The notes beneath the pieces are model-generated. The model saw only the letters and a list, made by a program, of their open reading frames with translations, made no database searches and was not told the DNA's origin. Positions 8,165 to 16,777 of a stretch of DNA of 64,000 nt are shown piece by piece. Position 1 is the stretch's first letter, and each line of letters begins with the position of its first letter. Made by a program: the position numbers and the translations under genes. Source of the stretch: Fervidifonticultor_A sp037443565 (lineage in GTDB: Bacteria > Sysuimicrobiota > Sysuimicrobiia > Sysuimicrobiales > Humicultoraceae); the NCBI GenBank assembly GCA_037443565.1, contig JBBIOB010000002.1, forward strand, positions 62,001-126,000. Direction: 5' to 3'.

Positions 8165-10542
8165 GCCTCGCCGCTGATGCCCCGACAGCCGACATGGGGC
8201 CGGCGGACGACCGGACCCTGCGGGTCCTGGAGTTCCCTCGGGTCCTCGAAGCCCTCGCCGAGGGCGCGGTCACGTCGATGGGTCGTGCGGTCGTTAGAGC
8301 ACTCCGGCCATCAACGGATCCCGACGTGGTGCGCGACGCGCTCGATGAGACCGCCGAGGCGGTGGCATTGGCCGCCGAGGCCGAGATCCCCGTGCGGGGC
8401 GCCCGCGATCTCGTGCCGCTCGCCGCGCGCGCTGTGGCCGGCGGGGTGCTCGAGCCGGCCGAGCTGCTCGACGTGGCGCAGACGCTCGAGGTGGCGCGCC
8501 GCGTCCACGGATACCTGCGCGCGCGCAGGGTCCAGGCCCCGCGCCTGGCCGAGCGCGGGGAGATGCTCGCGGTGCTCGCGGACCTCGAGGCCGAGATCGG
8601 CCGGGCGCTGGACGAGCGGGGGCAGGTCAAGGATGCGGCGTCACCGGATCTGCGCCGCATCCGCGAGGAGATCCGCGACGCCGAGCGCCGGTTGCGCGAG
8701 TCGCTCGACCGCGTGCTGCGCGACCCGGCGCTGTCGCGCTATCTCCAAGAGTCGCTGGTTACCACGCGGGGCGAGCGGTTTGTTGTCCCCGTGAAGGCCG
8801 AGCATCGGGGACAGTTCCCGGGCATCGTGCACGACGCCAGCGCGAGCGGACAGACGCTGTTCATGGAGCCGCTCACGCTCGTGCCGCTGGGCAATCGCCG
8901 GCGCGAGCTCGAGGCCGCTGAGCGCGAGGAGATCCTGCGCGTCCTCCGGCGGCTCTCGGCGATGGTCGGCGACGCCGCCGGGGCGATCCGGCGCAACGGC
9001 GAGATCCTGGCTCATCTGGACCTGGCCGCGGCCAAGGCCGCGCTCGCCTCCCGGCTGCGGTGCACGCATCCTGAGGTCCGCGTCGACGGCGTGCTGCGCC
9101 TGGTCCAGGCGCGCCATCCGGTGCTGGCGCTGGTCCGTGGGCACGACGCGGTGGTGCCCATCGACGTGACCCTGGGCGAGGCGTTCTCGACGCTCGTCGT
9201 GACCGGGCCCAACACCGGCGGCAAGACCGTGGCGCTGAAGACCATCGGACTGGTCACGCTCATGGCGCAGGCCGGGCTGCCGATTCCGGCACTCGACGGC
9301 AGTGCCGTCGCGGTGTTTGAGCAGGTCCACGCCGACATCGGCGATGAGCAGTCGGTCGAGCAGAACCTCTCGACCTTCTCGTCGCACATGGGCGCCATCG
9401 TGCGGATGCTGCAGCGGGTCCGCCCGCCGGCGCTCGTCCTCCTCGATGAGATCGGCGCAGGCACCGATCCCACCGAGGGCACGGCCCTGGCCCGTGCGGT
9501 CATCGAGACGCTGCACCGCGGCGGCGCCCGGACCGTGGTCACCACGCACTACAACGAGCTCAAGATGCTGGCCTCGAGCGAGCCCGGCATCGAGAACGCG
9601 TCGGTGGAATTCGACGCCGAGACGCTGCGGCCGACGTTTCGACTCCGGGTGGGCGTGCCGGGCCGCAGCAACGCCTTGATCATCGCCGAGCGGCTCGGGC
9701 TCGATCCGTACGTCGTGGCCTCGGCACGGTCGCACCTCTCGCCGGAGCAGCAGGCGATCGAGCAGGTGCTCGCCGACCTGGAGCGCGACCGCCGGGCCGC
9801 AGAGCAGGACCGCGCGGACGCGGCCTCGGCGCGGCAGGCCGCCGAGACCGCGCAGCAGCGCCTGTCGGTTGAACTCGAACGCCTGCGGGCCGAGCGGCGG
9901 AGGATGCTCAGCGAGGCCCGCAGGGCCGGCGAAGCGATCGTCGAGGAGACGCGGCGGCGGCTCGATGCGGTCATGGCCGAGGTGCGCGCCGCCCGTACCG
10001 AGGCGGCCGTCCGTCAAGCGCGCCAGCACCTGCGCGAGGCCCTCGACGATCTCCCGGCGCTCGAGCCGGCGGCCCCGCCGCCGGGCGAGCCGGTGGAGCG
10101 GGTCGCGGCCGGGCAGCCCGTGTTCGTGACGACGCTGGGCCGGGCGGGCGTCGTGCGGGGCGGGCCCGATGCGCGTGGCGATGTCGAGGTCGAGGTGGGC
10201 GCCCTGCGCGTGCACGTACCGCGAGAGACCCTGCGTCAGGCACAGGCGCCGTCGGCGCGGCCCGCGGCCGCAATGGAGGTGCCGGTCGGGCCGCCGGTGC
10301 CGTTGTCGATCAACGTGCGCGGCCGGACCGCCGACGATGCCCTGCTCGAGGTGGACCGCTACCTCGACGACGCGGTGCGCGCCCGCCTGCCGCAGGTGAC
10401 GATCATCCACGGCAAGGGCACCGGCGCGCTGCGCCGCGCCCTGCACGAGTTCCTGCGCGGACACCCGCACGTGCGCCGGTTCCGCCTCGGCGAGCGGGGC
10501 GAGGGCGAGAGCGGCGCCACGGTGGTCGCGCTCGCGTTGTGA
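8161..10542 (+). CDS. mutS2: Endonuclease MutS2
   Basis: 793-residue MutS2: MutS core and clamp regions, ABC-type ATPase and C-terminal Smr nuclease. Visible are Walker A GPNTGGKTVALKT (about residue 348), the Q/signature region QSVEQNLSTFSSHMG, Walker B LVLLDEIGAGTDPTEG (about residue 425), a long charged coiled coil (about 525-630) and the Smr domain from about 718 (LSINVRGRTADDALLEVD, IIHGKGTGALR). Family members suppress recombination or act in ribosome rescue. The GTG start overlaps the preceding gene by 4 nt. Confidence 0.96.
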   Translation: MSLAADAPTADMGPADDRTLRVLEFPRVLEALAEGAVTSMGRAVVRALRPSTDPDVVRDALDETAEAVALAAEAEIPVRGARDLVPLAARAVAGGVLEPAELLDVAQTLEVARRVHGYLRARRVQAPRLAERGEMLAVLADLEAEIGRALDERGQVKDAASPDLRRIREEIRDAERRLRESLDRVLRDPALSRYLQESLVTTRGERFVVPVKAEHRGQFPGIVHDASASGQTLFMEPLTLVPLGNRRRELEAAEREEILRVLRRLSAMVGDAAGAIRRNGEILAHLDLAAAKAALASRLRCTHPEVRVDGVLRLVQARHPVLALVRGHDAVVPIDVTLGEAFSTLVVTGPNTGGKTVALKTIGLVTLMAQAGLPIPALDGSAVAVFEQVHADIGDEQSVEQNLSTFSSHMGAIVRMLQRVRPPALVLLDEIGAGTDPTEGTALARAVIETLHRGGARTVVTTHYNELKMLASSEPGIENASVEFDAETLRPTFRLRVGVPGRSNALIIAERLGLDPYVVASARSHLSPEQQAIEQVLADLERDRRAAEQDRADAASARQAAETAQQRLSVELERLRAERRRMLSEARRAGEAIVEETRRRLDAVMAEVRAARTEAAVRQARQHLREALDDLPALEPAAPPPGEPVERVAAGQPVFVTTLGRAGVVRGGPDARGDVEVEVGALRVHVPRETLRQAQAPSARPAAAMEVPVGPPVPLSINVRGRTADDALLEVDRYLDDAVRARLPQVTIIHGKGTGALRRALHEFLRGHPHVRRFRLGERGEGESGATVVALAL

Positions 10543-10559
10543 GCCCATTGGAGGGACCG

Positions 10560-11777
10560 ATGACCTTCCTGCCACCTGAAGAGCAGCTCGCGCGTCTGCG
10601 CCGCGGCGCGGTCGAGATCATCTCCGAGGAGGACCTGCTGGCCAAGCTGCGCCGGGGCCGGCCGCTGCGGGTCAAGCTGGGCCTCGACCCCTCGGCCCCC
10701 GACCTCCACCTGGGCACCGCGCTGGTCCTGCGCAAGATGCGGCAGTTCCAGGACCTGGGGCACGAGGCGATCATCGTCATCGGCGACTTCACCGCGATGA
10801 TCGGCGATCCGACCGGCAAGAAGCAGGCGCGGCCGATGCTGTCGGCCGAAGACGTGGCCGCCAACGCACAGACCTACCGCGATCAGTACAGCCTGATCCT
10901 CGACCCACAGCGCACGCGCGTCGTGTTCAACAGCCAGTGGCTCGGCGCCATGTCGTTTGCCGACGTCATCCGCCTCGCGTCGCGAGCGACCGTCGCCCGC
11001 ATCATGGAGCGCGACGACTTCACGACCCGCCTCCGGTCCGGGGTGCCGATCCACCTGCACGAGCTGCTCTACCCGCTCTGCCAGGGGCAGGACTCCGTGG
11101 CCCTGGAGGCCGACGTCGAGCTCGGCGGCACCGACCAGAAGTTCAACAACCTGATGGGCCGCGAGCTGCAGCGCGAGGTGGGTCAGGAGCCGCAGGTGGT
11201 GCTGCTCACACCGCTGCTGCCCGGGCTGGACGGCGTCGAGAAGATGAGCAAGTCGCTGGGCAACGCGATCGGCATCACCGAGCCTCCGGCGGAGATGTTC
11301 GGCAAGGCCATGTCCATTCCCGACGCGCTCATGCCGATGTACTTCGAGTACGCGACCGAGGTCCCGATGGCCGAGGTCGAGACCATCACCCGGGGCCTCG
11401 CCGACGGCAGCCTGCACCCGCGCGACGCAAAACGGCGGCTGGCGCGGGCGATCGTCGAGGTGTGGCACGGGCCGCGGGCGGCCGAGTCGGCGGAGGCCGA
11501 GTTCGAGCGGGTGTTCGTGGAGAAGGAGCTGCCCGGCGAGGTGCCCGAGGCGGTGATCTCCGCGGACGATGCGCCCGGCGGCCGGATCACTATCAACAAG
11601 CTGCTGGTGGTGACCGGGCTAGCGGAGAGCAACCGAGAGGCCCGGCGGCTGGTCAGCCAGGGTGGCGTCACCGTGGACGGCGAGCGGTTGCACGACATCG
11701 ACGCGGTCGTAGCCGTTCGACCCGGGCTGACCGTGCGCGTCGGCCGCCGGCGGGTCATCCGTCTCACCATCGTCTGA
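10560..11777 (+). CDS. tyrS: Tyrosyl-tRNA synthetase
   Basis: Class I synthetase charging tRNA-Tyr, 405 aa from the chosen ATG. The HIGH-equivalent is LDPSAPDLHLGTALVL, followed by GDFTAMIGDPTGKK; the tyrosine and tRNA binding region includes GGTDQKFNNLMGRELQ; KMSKS is intact (EKMSKSLGN). A C-terminal S4 RNA-binding domain covers about the last 65 residues (INKLLVVTGLAESNREARRL). The sequence is of the TyrZ-type clade. GGAGGG at 10550-10555 sets the start at 10560; the frame is also open from a GTG at 10539 that would overlap mutS2. Confidence 0.96.
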   Translation: MTFLPPEEQLARLRRGAVEIISEEDLLAKLRRGRPLRVKLGLDPSAPDLHLGTALVLRKMRQFQDLGHEAIIVIGDFTAMIGDPTGKKQARPMLSAEDVAANAQTYRDQYSLILDPQRTRVVFNSQWLGAMSFADVIRLASRATVARIMERDDFTTRLRSGVPIHLHELLYPLCQGQDSVALEADVELGGTDQKFNNLMGRELQREVGQEPQVVLLTPLLPGLDGVEKMSKSLGNAIGITEPPAEMFGKAMSIPDALMPMYFEYATEVPMAEVETITRGLADGSLHPRDAKRRLARAIVEVWHGPRAAESAEAEFERVFVEKELPGEVPEAVISADDAPGGRITINKLLVVTGLAESNREARRLVSQGGVTVDGERLHDIDAVVAVRPGLTVRVGRRRVIRLTIV

Positions 11778-11852
11778 GGCAGCTCGGGGAGGAGTCCGGC
11801 CCCCAGATCGCCGAAGGCGTCATCAGCCCACCGTATGGAGGCAGCCACTGCC

Positions 11853-13025
11853 ATGCACCAGCAGATCCTGGCCGCGATCGACGCGGCCTCCGGTGAACTT
11901 GTCGGTCTGGCCCGCCGCATTCACGCGACGCCTGAGGTAGCCTTCAAGGAAGTCCAGGCGTCGACCTGGCTGGCCGAGACCCTGGAGCGCCACGGCTGCG
12001 CCGTGGCCCGCGGCGTCGCGAGTCTGGAAACCGCGTTTCGGGCCGAGGTGCGCGGTGGCCGCGACGGACCGGCCGTGGCCATCCTGGCCGAGTACGACGC
12101 GCTGCCGGAGATCGGGCACGCCTGCGGGCACAACCTGATCTGCACCGCCGCGCTCGGCGCCGGGATCGGGCTGGCCGCGGTCCGCGAGCACCTGAGGGGA
12201 CGGGCGGTCGTGCTGGGCACGCCGGCCGAGGAAGGCGGCGGGGGCAAGGTAATCATGCTGCGGCAGGGGGCCTTCGAGGGGATCGACGCCGCGCTCATGT
12301 TCCACCCGGCCGGCTACACGATGACCGACCGCGGCTCGCTCGCCTCATACCGGTTGTCGCTGAAGTTCACCGGCAGGGCAGCGCACGCGGCCGCGGCGCC
12401 GTATGAGGGCGTCAACGCGCTCGACGCGATGATCCAGACCTTCGTGGCCATCGGGCTGCTGCGCCAGCAGGTACGCGAGGATGCTCGCATCCACGGCATC
12501 ATCACGTACGGCGGCGCCGCGCCGAACATCATCCCTGACCGCACCGAGGCGATGTTCTCGATCCGGGCCACCGACAGCGAGTACGCGCACGACCTGCTGC
12601 ATCGCGTCATCCGCTGCGCCGAGGGCGCGGCGCTGGCCACCGGCGCTGCGCTGGAGCACACCGCGCAGAAGGGCTACGACGCGATGAAGCCCAACCGGAC
12701 GATGGGCGAGCGGTTCGCCCACCACCTGGCGACCCTTGGCTATGCCCAGGACGCTCCGCCCGACCGGCCACGCATGGGCTCGACCGATATGGGCGACGTC
12801 AGCCAGGTCATGCCTGCGATCCATCCGTACGTCGCCATCGGACCGAAGGAGATGCCCGGGCACAGCGTGCAGTTCCGCGAGGCGGCCCTGTCCGAGCGCG
12901 GGATGCACGCCATGCTCGCCGCGGCGAAGGCGATGGCGCTTACCGCCTACGACTTGCTAGCGCAGCCGGAGTTCTTGGCCGAGGTCCGGCGGGAGTTCGA
13001 GGGGAACGCGGGCAAGGCCGCCTGA
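11853..13025 (+). CDS. M20 family amidohydrolase/peptidase (PM20D2/AbgB-like)
   Basis: M20 zinc-dependent amidohydrolase of about 390 aa. Metal-site motifs AILAEYDALPEIGHACGHN and GTPAEEGGGGK are characteristic of the aminobenzoyl-glutamate hydrolase/PM20D2 branch, as is the dimerisation domain (YRLSLKFTGRAAHAAAAPYE) and the terminal GPKEMPGHSVQFREAA histidine. It should cleave an amide or peptide bond of a small molecule in the cytoplasm; the substrate is unknown. GGAGG at 11838-11842 favours ATG 11853; an in-frame ATG at 11835 is the alternative. It is the last gene before tRNA-Ile. Confidence 0.88.
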   Translation: MHQQILAAIDAASGELVGLARRIHATPEVAFKEVQASTWLAETLERHGCAVARGVASLETAFRAEVRGGRDGPAVAILAEYDALPEIGHACGHNLICTAALGAGIGLAAVREHLRGRAVVLGTPAEEGGGGKVIMLRQGAFEGIDAALMFHPAGYTMTDRGSLASYRLSLKFTGRAAHAAAAPYEGVNALDAMIQTFVAIGLLRQQVREDARIHGIITYGGAAPNIIPDRTEAMFSIRATDSEYAHDLLHRVIRCAEGAALATGAALEHTAQKGYDAMKPNRTMGERFAHHLATLGYAQDAPPDRPRMGSTDMGDVSQVMPAIHPYVAIGPKEMPGHSVQFREAALSERGMHAMLAAAKAMALTAYDLLAQPEFLAEVRREFEGNAGKAA

Positions 13026-13044
13026 CCGTCCGATGTCATCCGTG

Positions 13045-13074
13045 TTGCCTCGGTCCGGGGCAGCGCGGTATACT
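13045..13074 (+). promoter_or_regulatory. sigma70-type promoter of tRNA-Ile
   Basis: TTGCCT (13045-13050), an 18-bp spacer and TATACT (13069-13074) lie 16 bp upstream of the mature tRNA 5' end. The arrangement matches that before tRNA-Ala in this window (TTGCGC, 18 bp, TATAAT). Confidence 0.65.
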
Positions 13075-13090
13075 CAACATCGCCCCGCGT

Positions 13091-13167
13091 GGGCCCTTAG
13101 CTCAGGTGGTGAGAGCGCGCCCCTGATAAGGGCGAGGTCGGTGGTTCGAGTCCACCAGGGCCCACCA
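13091..13167 (+). tRNA. tRNA-Ile (anticodon GAU)
   Basis: 77-nt cloverleaf including an encoded CCA end. The acceptor stem GGGCCCU pairs with AGGGCCC, the anticodon loop CUGAUAA carries GAU, and the T arm GGUGG-UUCGAGU-CCACC is complete. The last 65 nt double as one attachment site of the integrative element that follows; the gene stays intact after integration. Confidence 0.97.
13103..13167 (+). repeat. Attachment site copy 1 (within tRNA-Ile)
   Basis: 65-bp sequence from the D-loop through CCA of tRNA-Ile, identical to 17700-17764. The copies diverge immediately outside (T versus G on the left, T versus G on the right), which defines the recombined core. Confidence 0.92.
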
Positions 13168-13395
13168 TGTCAGGCCCAGTCTGCGTTTCAGCCGTCGAAG
13201 GGTGTTCGAGAGAGCCGCGCAAGGGGTGCGCTCACCCCGTCTGCGCTCTCGGATGCCGTAGACGCCTTCGTCGTGTCTCGCACCGTGGCAGGGTGCACGA
13301 GTCGCACGGTCGCGCTCTATCGGGCCGTGCTAAGTCCGCTGGTGGCCTTCGTGGAGGACCGCCTGGAGGACTGCACGGCCCTGACATCGACGTAG
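13168..13395 (+). pseudogene. Tyrosine recombinase (integrase) N-terminal fragment
   Basis: The frame running out of the tRNA encodes about 50 recognisable residues (SALSDAVDAFVVSRTVAGC to FVEDRLEDCTAL) that look like the SAM-like core-binding domain of phage-type tyrosine integrases. A TAG at 13393 ends it, and no catalytic domain with an R-H-x-x-R/Y signature is visible downstream in any frame. There is no convincing start codon between the tRNA and the domain. I read it as the remnant of the element's own integrase. The call rests on pattern recognition of a short segment. Confidence 0.5.
13220..13237 (+). repeat. 18-bp direct repeat, left copy
   Basis: CAAGGGGTGCGCTCACCC, identical to 17651-17668. 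It contains the small inverted repeat GGGTG-CGCT-CACCC and sits between CGAGAG (13207-13212) and CTCTCG (13246-13251). It lies 52 bp inside the left attachment site and may be a recombinase or excisionase arm site. Confidence 0.6.
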
Positions 13396-13517
13396 CTCTG
13401 CACCTTCTTGGATTCCGATAGGGGTGGAGTCCAGTGAACCCACCGGCTGGTTCCTGACGCGGCCTGCGCTGCCAGCCGGGCCCGCGCAGTCAGCAGGGTG
13501 ACTGCCTGTTCGTACGA

Positions 13518-13985
13518 TTTCCCCTTTTTCGGGTGTCGTGCTTGTCCGCTTTGGAATTTCCCACGGACAGGCTGCTCTAGGCTGTTCTGAGCCTTCGTCA
13601 GATTCCCCCTCGACGATGCAAAGGGAGCGCCGGAGTCCGGGCAAGGGGTTCTGGGGGCTTCTGCCGCGTAGTTTCCCGCGTATTTTCCACGGGCAACCGT
13701 CCCCTTTTTTTGGGTGTGCGGGTTGTGCGGGTTCGCGGGTTCCCCCTTTTGGGGTGTCCTGGTTGTCCCGCTTTGGAATTTCCCGTGGAATTCCTCCGGA
13801 CGGGCAGGAAGGCAGCAGGGGACGCCAGACACCTTGCCGCTCACTCTGGAACAGGTATTCCTGATTTCCGCCGTGTTTTCGGCCGTGTTTTCGGCGTAGC
13901 CCTACCTACCCGCCAGCACTGTTCTCACCTGTTCTCAGCGAATCTCGGCGGCCGGCTCCAGGTTTTTCCCCAGGTTTTCCGGCAC
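13518..13985. repeat. Iteron-like repeat region, possible replication origin of the element
   Basis: A noncoding stretch of the element with several repeats. A block of about 50 bp occurs at 13518-13566 and 13740-13789; both copies contain the identical 17-mer CCGCTTTGGAATTTCCC (13546-13562 and 13768-13784) after a C-run/T-run and GGGTGTC. A third partial block lies near 13698-13730 with TGCGGGT repeated. Short tandem duplications follow: GCCGTGTTTTCG twice near 13870-13893, CTGTTCTCA twice near 13919-13938, and CCAGGTTTT twice near 13958-13978. No credible gene is seen from 13396 to 14318. Proximity to a prim-pol gene suggests an origin. Confidence 0.45.
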
Positions 13986-14318
13986 AGGTCATGTTGACGG
14001 TTCCGGGTCCGGGCGGGGAGCCGCCGGGACCGCGGCAGGAGCCACCAAGAGACGGTTCGGCGTGGTGGGGAGTCTCCAGATACCCGCCGCCTCGTTCGAG
14101 GGCCAAAATCCCCGGGGAGCACGGGGTCTGCAAGGCCAGATTCTGGTTCTGTGAGGGAGGCCGGGGCATCCTGCTATCCCCGTTGTTCTCAAGCCGCGAT
14201 GGCGTCAGCGAGGAAGACCGCCGCGGCCGCCACACGGCCCATTCACCCCTCCACGACCTCACTGCTGGGCTGTTGCCCGAACCCCGGCCGGCCAGACCTG
14301 CACACCGCACTTATCGCG

Positions 14319-14639
14319 TCACCGTTCATCGCGCGTGCCTGCCAGGGCCCGCAAGAAGCTGCCTGGCACATTCTTCCGAGGGTCACCTAGGCTTTGCTGC
14401 GCCCATCGTGCCCATGCGGCTTCGACCTGCCTTCTGGCTCGCTCGTCCCGCCGGGAGCGCTCCAGCCGCTTCCGACACAGCGCCGAACACAGCCGGGCAT
14501 GGGACCGGCGGGCCAGGAACGGCGCGCCGCACAAAACGCAGACCCGCTGCCGCAGCGGCGGCTGCGTAGGAGGCTTACGGTCCGGCCTCCACCGCCGCGA
14601 CCACCGACGCCTCCCCCGCTGGCCGCGCTCACCAGTCAT
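14319..14639 (-). CDS. Small zinc-finger protein of the element
   Basis: 106-residue basic protein with one treble-clef-like zinc-binding motif, CVLCGAPFLARRSHARLCS then ALCRKR (C-x2-C, C-x3-C), followed by an Arg-rich helix (ERSRRDERARRQVEAAWARW). Similar short C-x2-C-G...R...C-S-x2-C-R proteins are common on phages and integrative elements, probably as nucleic-acid binders. It lies downstream of the prim-pol gene on the same strand, separated by about 70 bp of A/T-rich DNA. The exact start is uncertain; a GAGGA lies directly before the ATG. No specific function is assigned. Confidence 0.45.
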   Translation of the reverse strand: MTGERGQRGRRRWSRRWRPDRKPPTQPPLRQRVCVLCGAPFLARRSHARLCSALCRKRLERSRRDERARRQVEAAWARWAQQSLGDPRKNVPGSFLRALAGTRDER

Positions 14640-14708
14640 TCCTCGTCACCTCACTGCCAGTACTTGAACTGTCCAGGACCTTTAAGGAGTAAATGCTTAT
14701 TACTACTT

Positions 14709-15707
14709 TTAGGGGGGGTGGCCGGCGAACAGGAACTCCACGACGGTGACGCGCCGCCATCCGGTGGCCGGGTCCCGGGTCCGGCTGAGCCGGACCACGC
14801 CGGCCTGCTCCAGCCGCCGAAGGGCCGGTCCGACGCTGTCGCGGTCCACGCCAGCGTAGGAGGCGACAAGCCGGTGGGGCGCGGCGACCGCTGGCAGGGT
14901 CAGCCCGACTTCGGCATGCAGGGCCAGGACGCCCATCAGCACCCGCCAGGTTGTCGCATCGAGTCGTCGTTCGGCCGCCGCCAGGAGCGCCTCCGCAATC
15001 ATCGGCCGAGCGCGCTGCCGGGTGAGCCGGATTGAGGCCACGGTCCGCGCGACTTCCTCAGCCGGTATTGGGGGACGGCATCGTCGCGCGAACGCTGCGG
15101 CCCGTGCCATCAGTTCCACCTCCGAGACACGTTGTGTCAGCCAGGAGCCGGTGAGCGCGGCCAGGCTGGTATTGCGCGCGCCCTCCTCCACGCCGTCCCG
15201 GGCCGCCTGCCGCCACTCCTCCGGCCGCTGCATGGCGCGAAGAAAATCCTCCCACGCCGTCGGGAGCGGGGCCAGCTCGTAGAGACTCGTGAGCCAGGCG
15301 CGGCCGCCACTCGTCGGGGCGACCACGTAGGAGCCAGCGCCCAACACGTCGAGCTGTGGCCGCAACGCCCTGCGCGTCCGGAGCGGCTGGTCGCACCGAA
15401 AGAGTCTGTGGTGCCCGCGGGGGCTCGACCATATCGCGGTCGGCGGCACCGGAAGGCTGAAGACAATTAACATGCGCTCCCCAACCGGCCCGTCGGTCTC
15501 GATATCCACGAGGCCGCTCAGGATGATGCCCACATCACAGGCGCCGTGCGCGTCGGCGAGCCAGCCAAGCTCTGTCTCAGTCTGCCGGCGGCGTTGCCAG
15601 GCCCGCCAGGGCACCGCCGGCTTCTTTCCACCAGGCACGATGGGAATGACGCTCAGGCCGACCTCGAAATAGCGGCCCGCGATGGTGGCGAAGGGGCCGG
15701 GGGGCAT
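14709..15707 (-). CDS. Bifunctional primase/polymerase (prim-pol) replication protein
   Basis: 332-residue replication protein. The N-terminal prim-pol (AEP) domain is clear: YFEVGLSVIPIVPGGKKPAV, the metal-binding acidic motif GLVDIETDG (about residues 65-73), SSPRGHHRLFR with the catalytic-site histidines, and DVLGAGSYVVAPTS. Residues about 165-215 (EGARNTSLAALTGSWLT and following) match the primase C-terminal 1 module. The remaining 110 residues look like a winged-helix DNA-binding domain (VDRDSVGPALRRLEQAGVV). Such proteins start replication of plasmids, AICEs and phage satellites. GGAGGT precedes the ATG, which overlaps the stop of the upstream gene (TGATG). Confidence 0.85.
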   Translation of the reverse strand: MPPGPFATIAGRYFEVGLSVIPIVPGGKKPAVPWRAWQRRRQTETELGWLADAHGACDVGIILSGLVDIETDGPVGERMLIVFSLPVPPTAIWSSPRGHHRLFRCDQPLRTRRALRPQLDVLGAGSYVVAPTSGGRAWLTSLYELAPLPTAWEDFLRAMQRPEEWRQAARDGVEEGARNTSLAALTGSWLTQRVSEVELMARAAAFARRCRPPIPAEEVARTVASIRLTRQRARPMIAEALLAAAERRLDATTWRVLMGVLALHAEVGLTLPAVAAPHRLVASYAGVDRDSVGPALRRLEQAGVVRLSRTRDPATGWRRVTVVEFLFAGHPP

Positions 15708-16039
15708 CAGGACACCTCCTCAGCCCTTGGCCCTGCGCCAGACGTTGTAGCCACAAGCTCTGGAGCACGGGAATCGGGCTTCTGGCGAGCGGCCCGGGCG
15801 CGGTCAAACTGGGCTCGCTGGGCTTCGGTCATACGCCGGGGAGCGCCGAACCGTACCGCTGCCATGGGTAGGGTGACGCGATACCCTGCCCCCAGCCGTT
15901 CAGGACTCGCGCCCCACGCGGCGGCCACACGCAAGACCCGCCGGGTAAGGCGGGCCGAGTCCGTGAACACTGACCAGCCCGCCTCATCATCGGCGATAGT
16001 CAACACCACCTCGCGTTCGCTCGCGCCGAGGCGGGTCAT
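15707..16039 (-). CDS. Hypothetical protein upstream of prim-pol
   Basis: 110-residue protein, not recognised. It begins MTRLGASEREVVLTIADDE, carries a mixed alpha/beta middle (RVLRVAAAWGASPERLGAGY) and ends in a charged helix (MTEAQRAQFDRARAARQKP). The start is fixed by a 4-nt ATGA overlap with the upstream gene at 16036-16039 and a GAGGTGG site; the stop overlaps the prim-pol start. The tight coupling suggests a role in replication or its regulation, which is inference only. Confidence 0.6.
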   Translation of the reverse strand: MTRLGASEREVVLTIADDEAGWSVFTDSARLTRRVLRVAAAWGASPERLGAGYRVTLPMAAVRFGAPRRMTEAQRAQFDRARAARQKPDSRAPELVATTSGAGPRAEEVS

Positions 16040-16389
16040 GATGCCACCTCGGGGAACAGCGAGAGCTGCCCGTCCGCGCCTGGAAGCGGCTCCAGGTCGC
16101 ACCATCGCAGCGCTCGTTGGGGACCAAAACCACGGGTGACCGGAATGCCTCGTCGCCAGCGGGAAAGCGGGGCCCAGAGTTCTTCGCCGGTGCGGACTCG
16201 GTGGGTGATAATCCCAACGAACCCCTCACGCTCTGCTTCGTCGAGGACCGGCTCATCCACCGCAACCCCTGGCGGTGTGGTAAGCTCGTGGTGCGGTCCG
16301 ACGCGCTTGCGTAATACGGCCCTGCCGTCCGGCAGGGAATCCCGCCGATAGGGCGAACGTAGCCCGCGGCGGGTGAGAACAGGGACCAT
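16036..16389 (-). CDS. Hypothetical protein, first gene of the coupled trio
   Basis: 117-residue protein, not recognised. The middle contains GFVGIITHRVRTGEELWAPL, and the N-terminus is Arg-rich (MVPVLTRRGLRSPYRRDSL). GGAGGTGA lies 6 nt before the ATG. The stop overlaps the start of the next minus-strand gene by 4 nt, making an operon of this gene, the 110-aa protein and prim-pol. No transmembrane segment or metal motif is visible. Confidence 0.6.
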   Translation of the reverse strand: MVPVLTRRGLRSPYRRDSLPDGRAVLRKRVGPHHELTTPPGVAVDEPVLDEAEREGFVGIITHRVRTGEELWAPLSRWRRGIPVTRGFGPQRALRWCDLEPLPGADGQLSLFPEVAS

Positions 16390-16458
16390 CCTGTTTCACC
16401 TCCGACGAGGCCCGGCTGTGACGCCCTAGGAAGCTTCCCAGTCGGGTCCTCGGTGTTG

Positions 16459-16650
16459 TTAGCCTGCGTGCCGTGCCTGCCGCTGGCGTTCGCGCTCGGC
16501 CTTCAGGCGGAGCACGTCCTGCTCGCGAAACAGTCTCCGCCCAGCGGAATCGCGCAACGCGTGGAGTTTGCCCTCGCGGTCGAACTGCTGAAGTCTGCTG
16601 GTACTGAGCCCCAGCAATTCGCACGCGTGCTTCGGTGCAAGAATTCTCAT
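16459..16650 (-). CDS. Excisionase/MerR-type HTH DNA-binding protein
   Basis: 63-residue winged-helix protein of the excisionase (HTH_17/AlpA-like) type: ILAPKHACELLGLSTSRLQQ for the HTH, then FDREGKLHALRDSAGRRLF for the wing, and an Arg/Lys-rich tail. On integrative elements these proteins bend DNA to direct excision or act as regulators. GGAGG (about 16667-16671) lies 16 bp before the ATG. It is divergent from the plus-strand zinc-finger gene, so the 127-bp gap probably holds both promoters. Confidence 0.75.
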   Translation of the reverse strand: MRILAPKHACELLGLSTSRLQQFDREGKLHALRDSAGRRLFREQDVLRLKAERERQRQARHAG

Positions 16651-16777
16651 CGCGGCATGACCTCCTCGAAAGGTGCGCTCCGCGAGCCCCCTCGCCGAGG
16701 GTCCTGCGGTCCTACGCGCTCATCGTGTACGTAGCAGGAATTTCCATACAAGGCGTCGAACAGAACTCATTAGGGAA

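Noticed and set aside
13540..13789. Insertion-sequence terminal repeats
   Set aside because: The repeated blocks are direct, not inverted, and no transposase lies between them.
13906..14310. 134-aa minus-strand ORF
   Set aside because: Low-complexity, Gly/Pro-rich, covers the tandem repeats, and has no motif or ribosome binding site.
13991..14569. 192-aa plus-strand ORF
   Set aside because: Pro/Arg/Ala-rich composition without any domain, and antisense to the better-supported zinc-finger protein.
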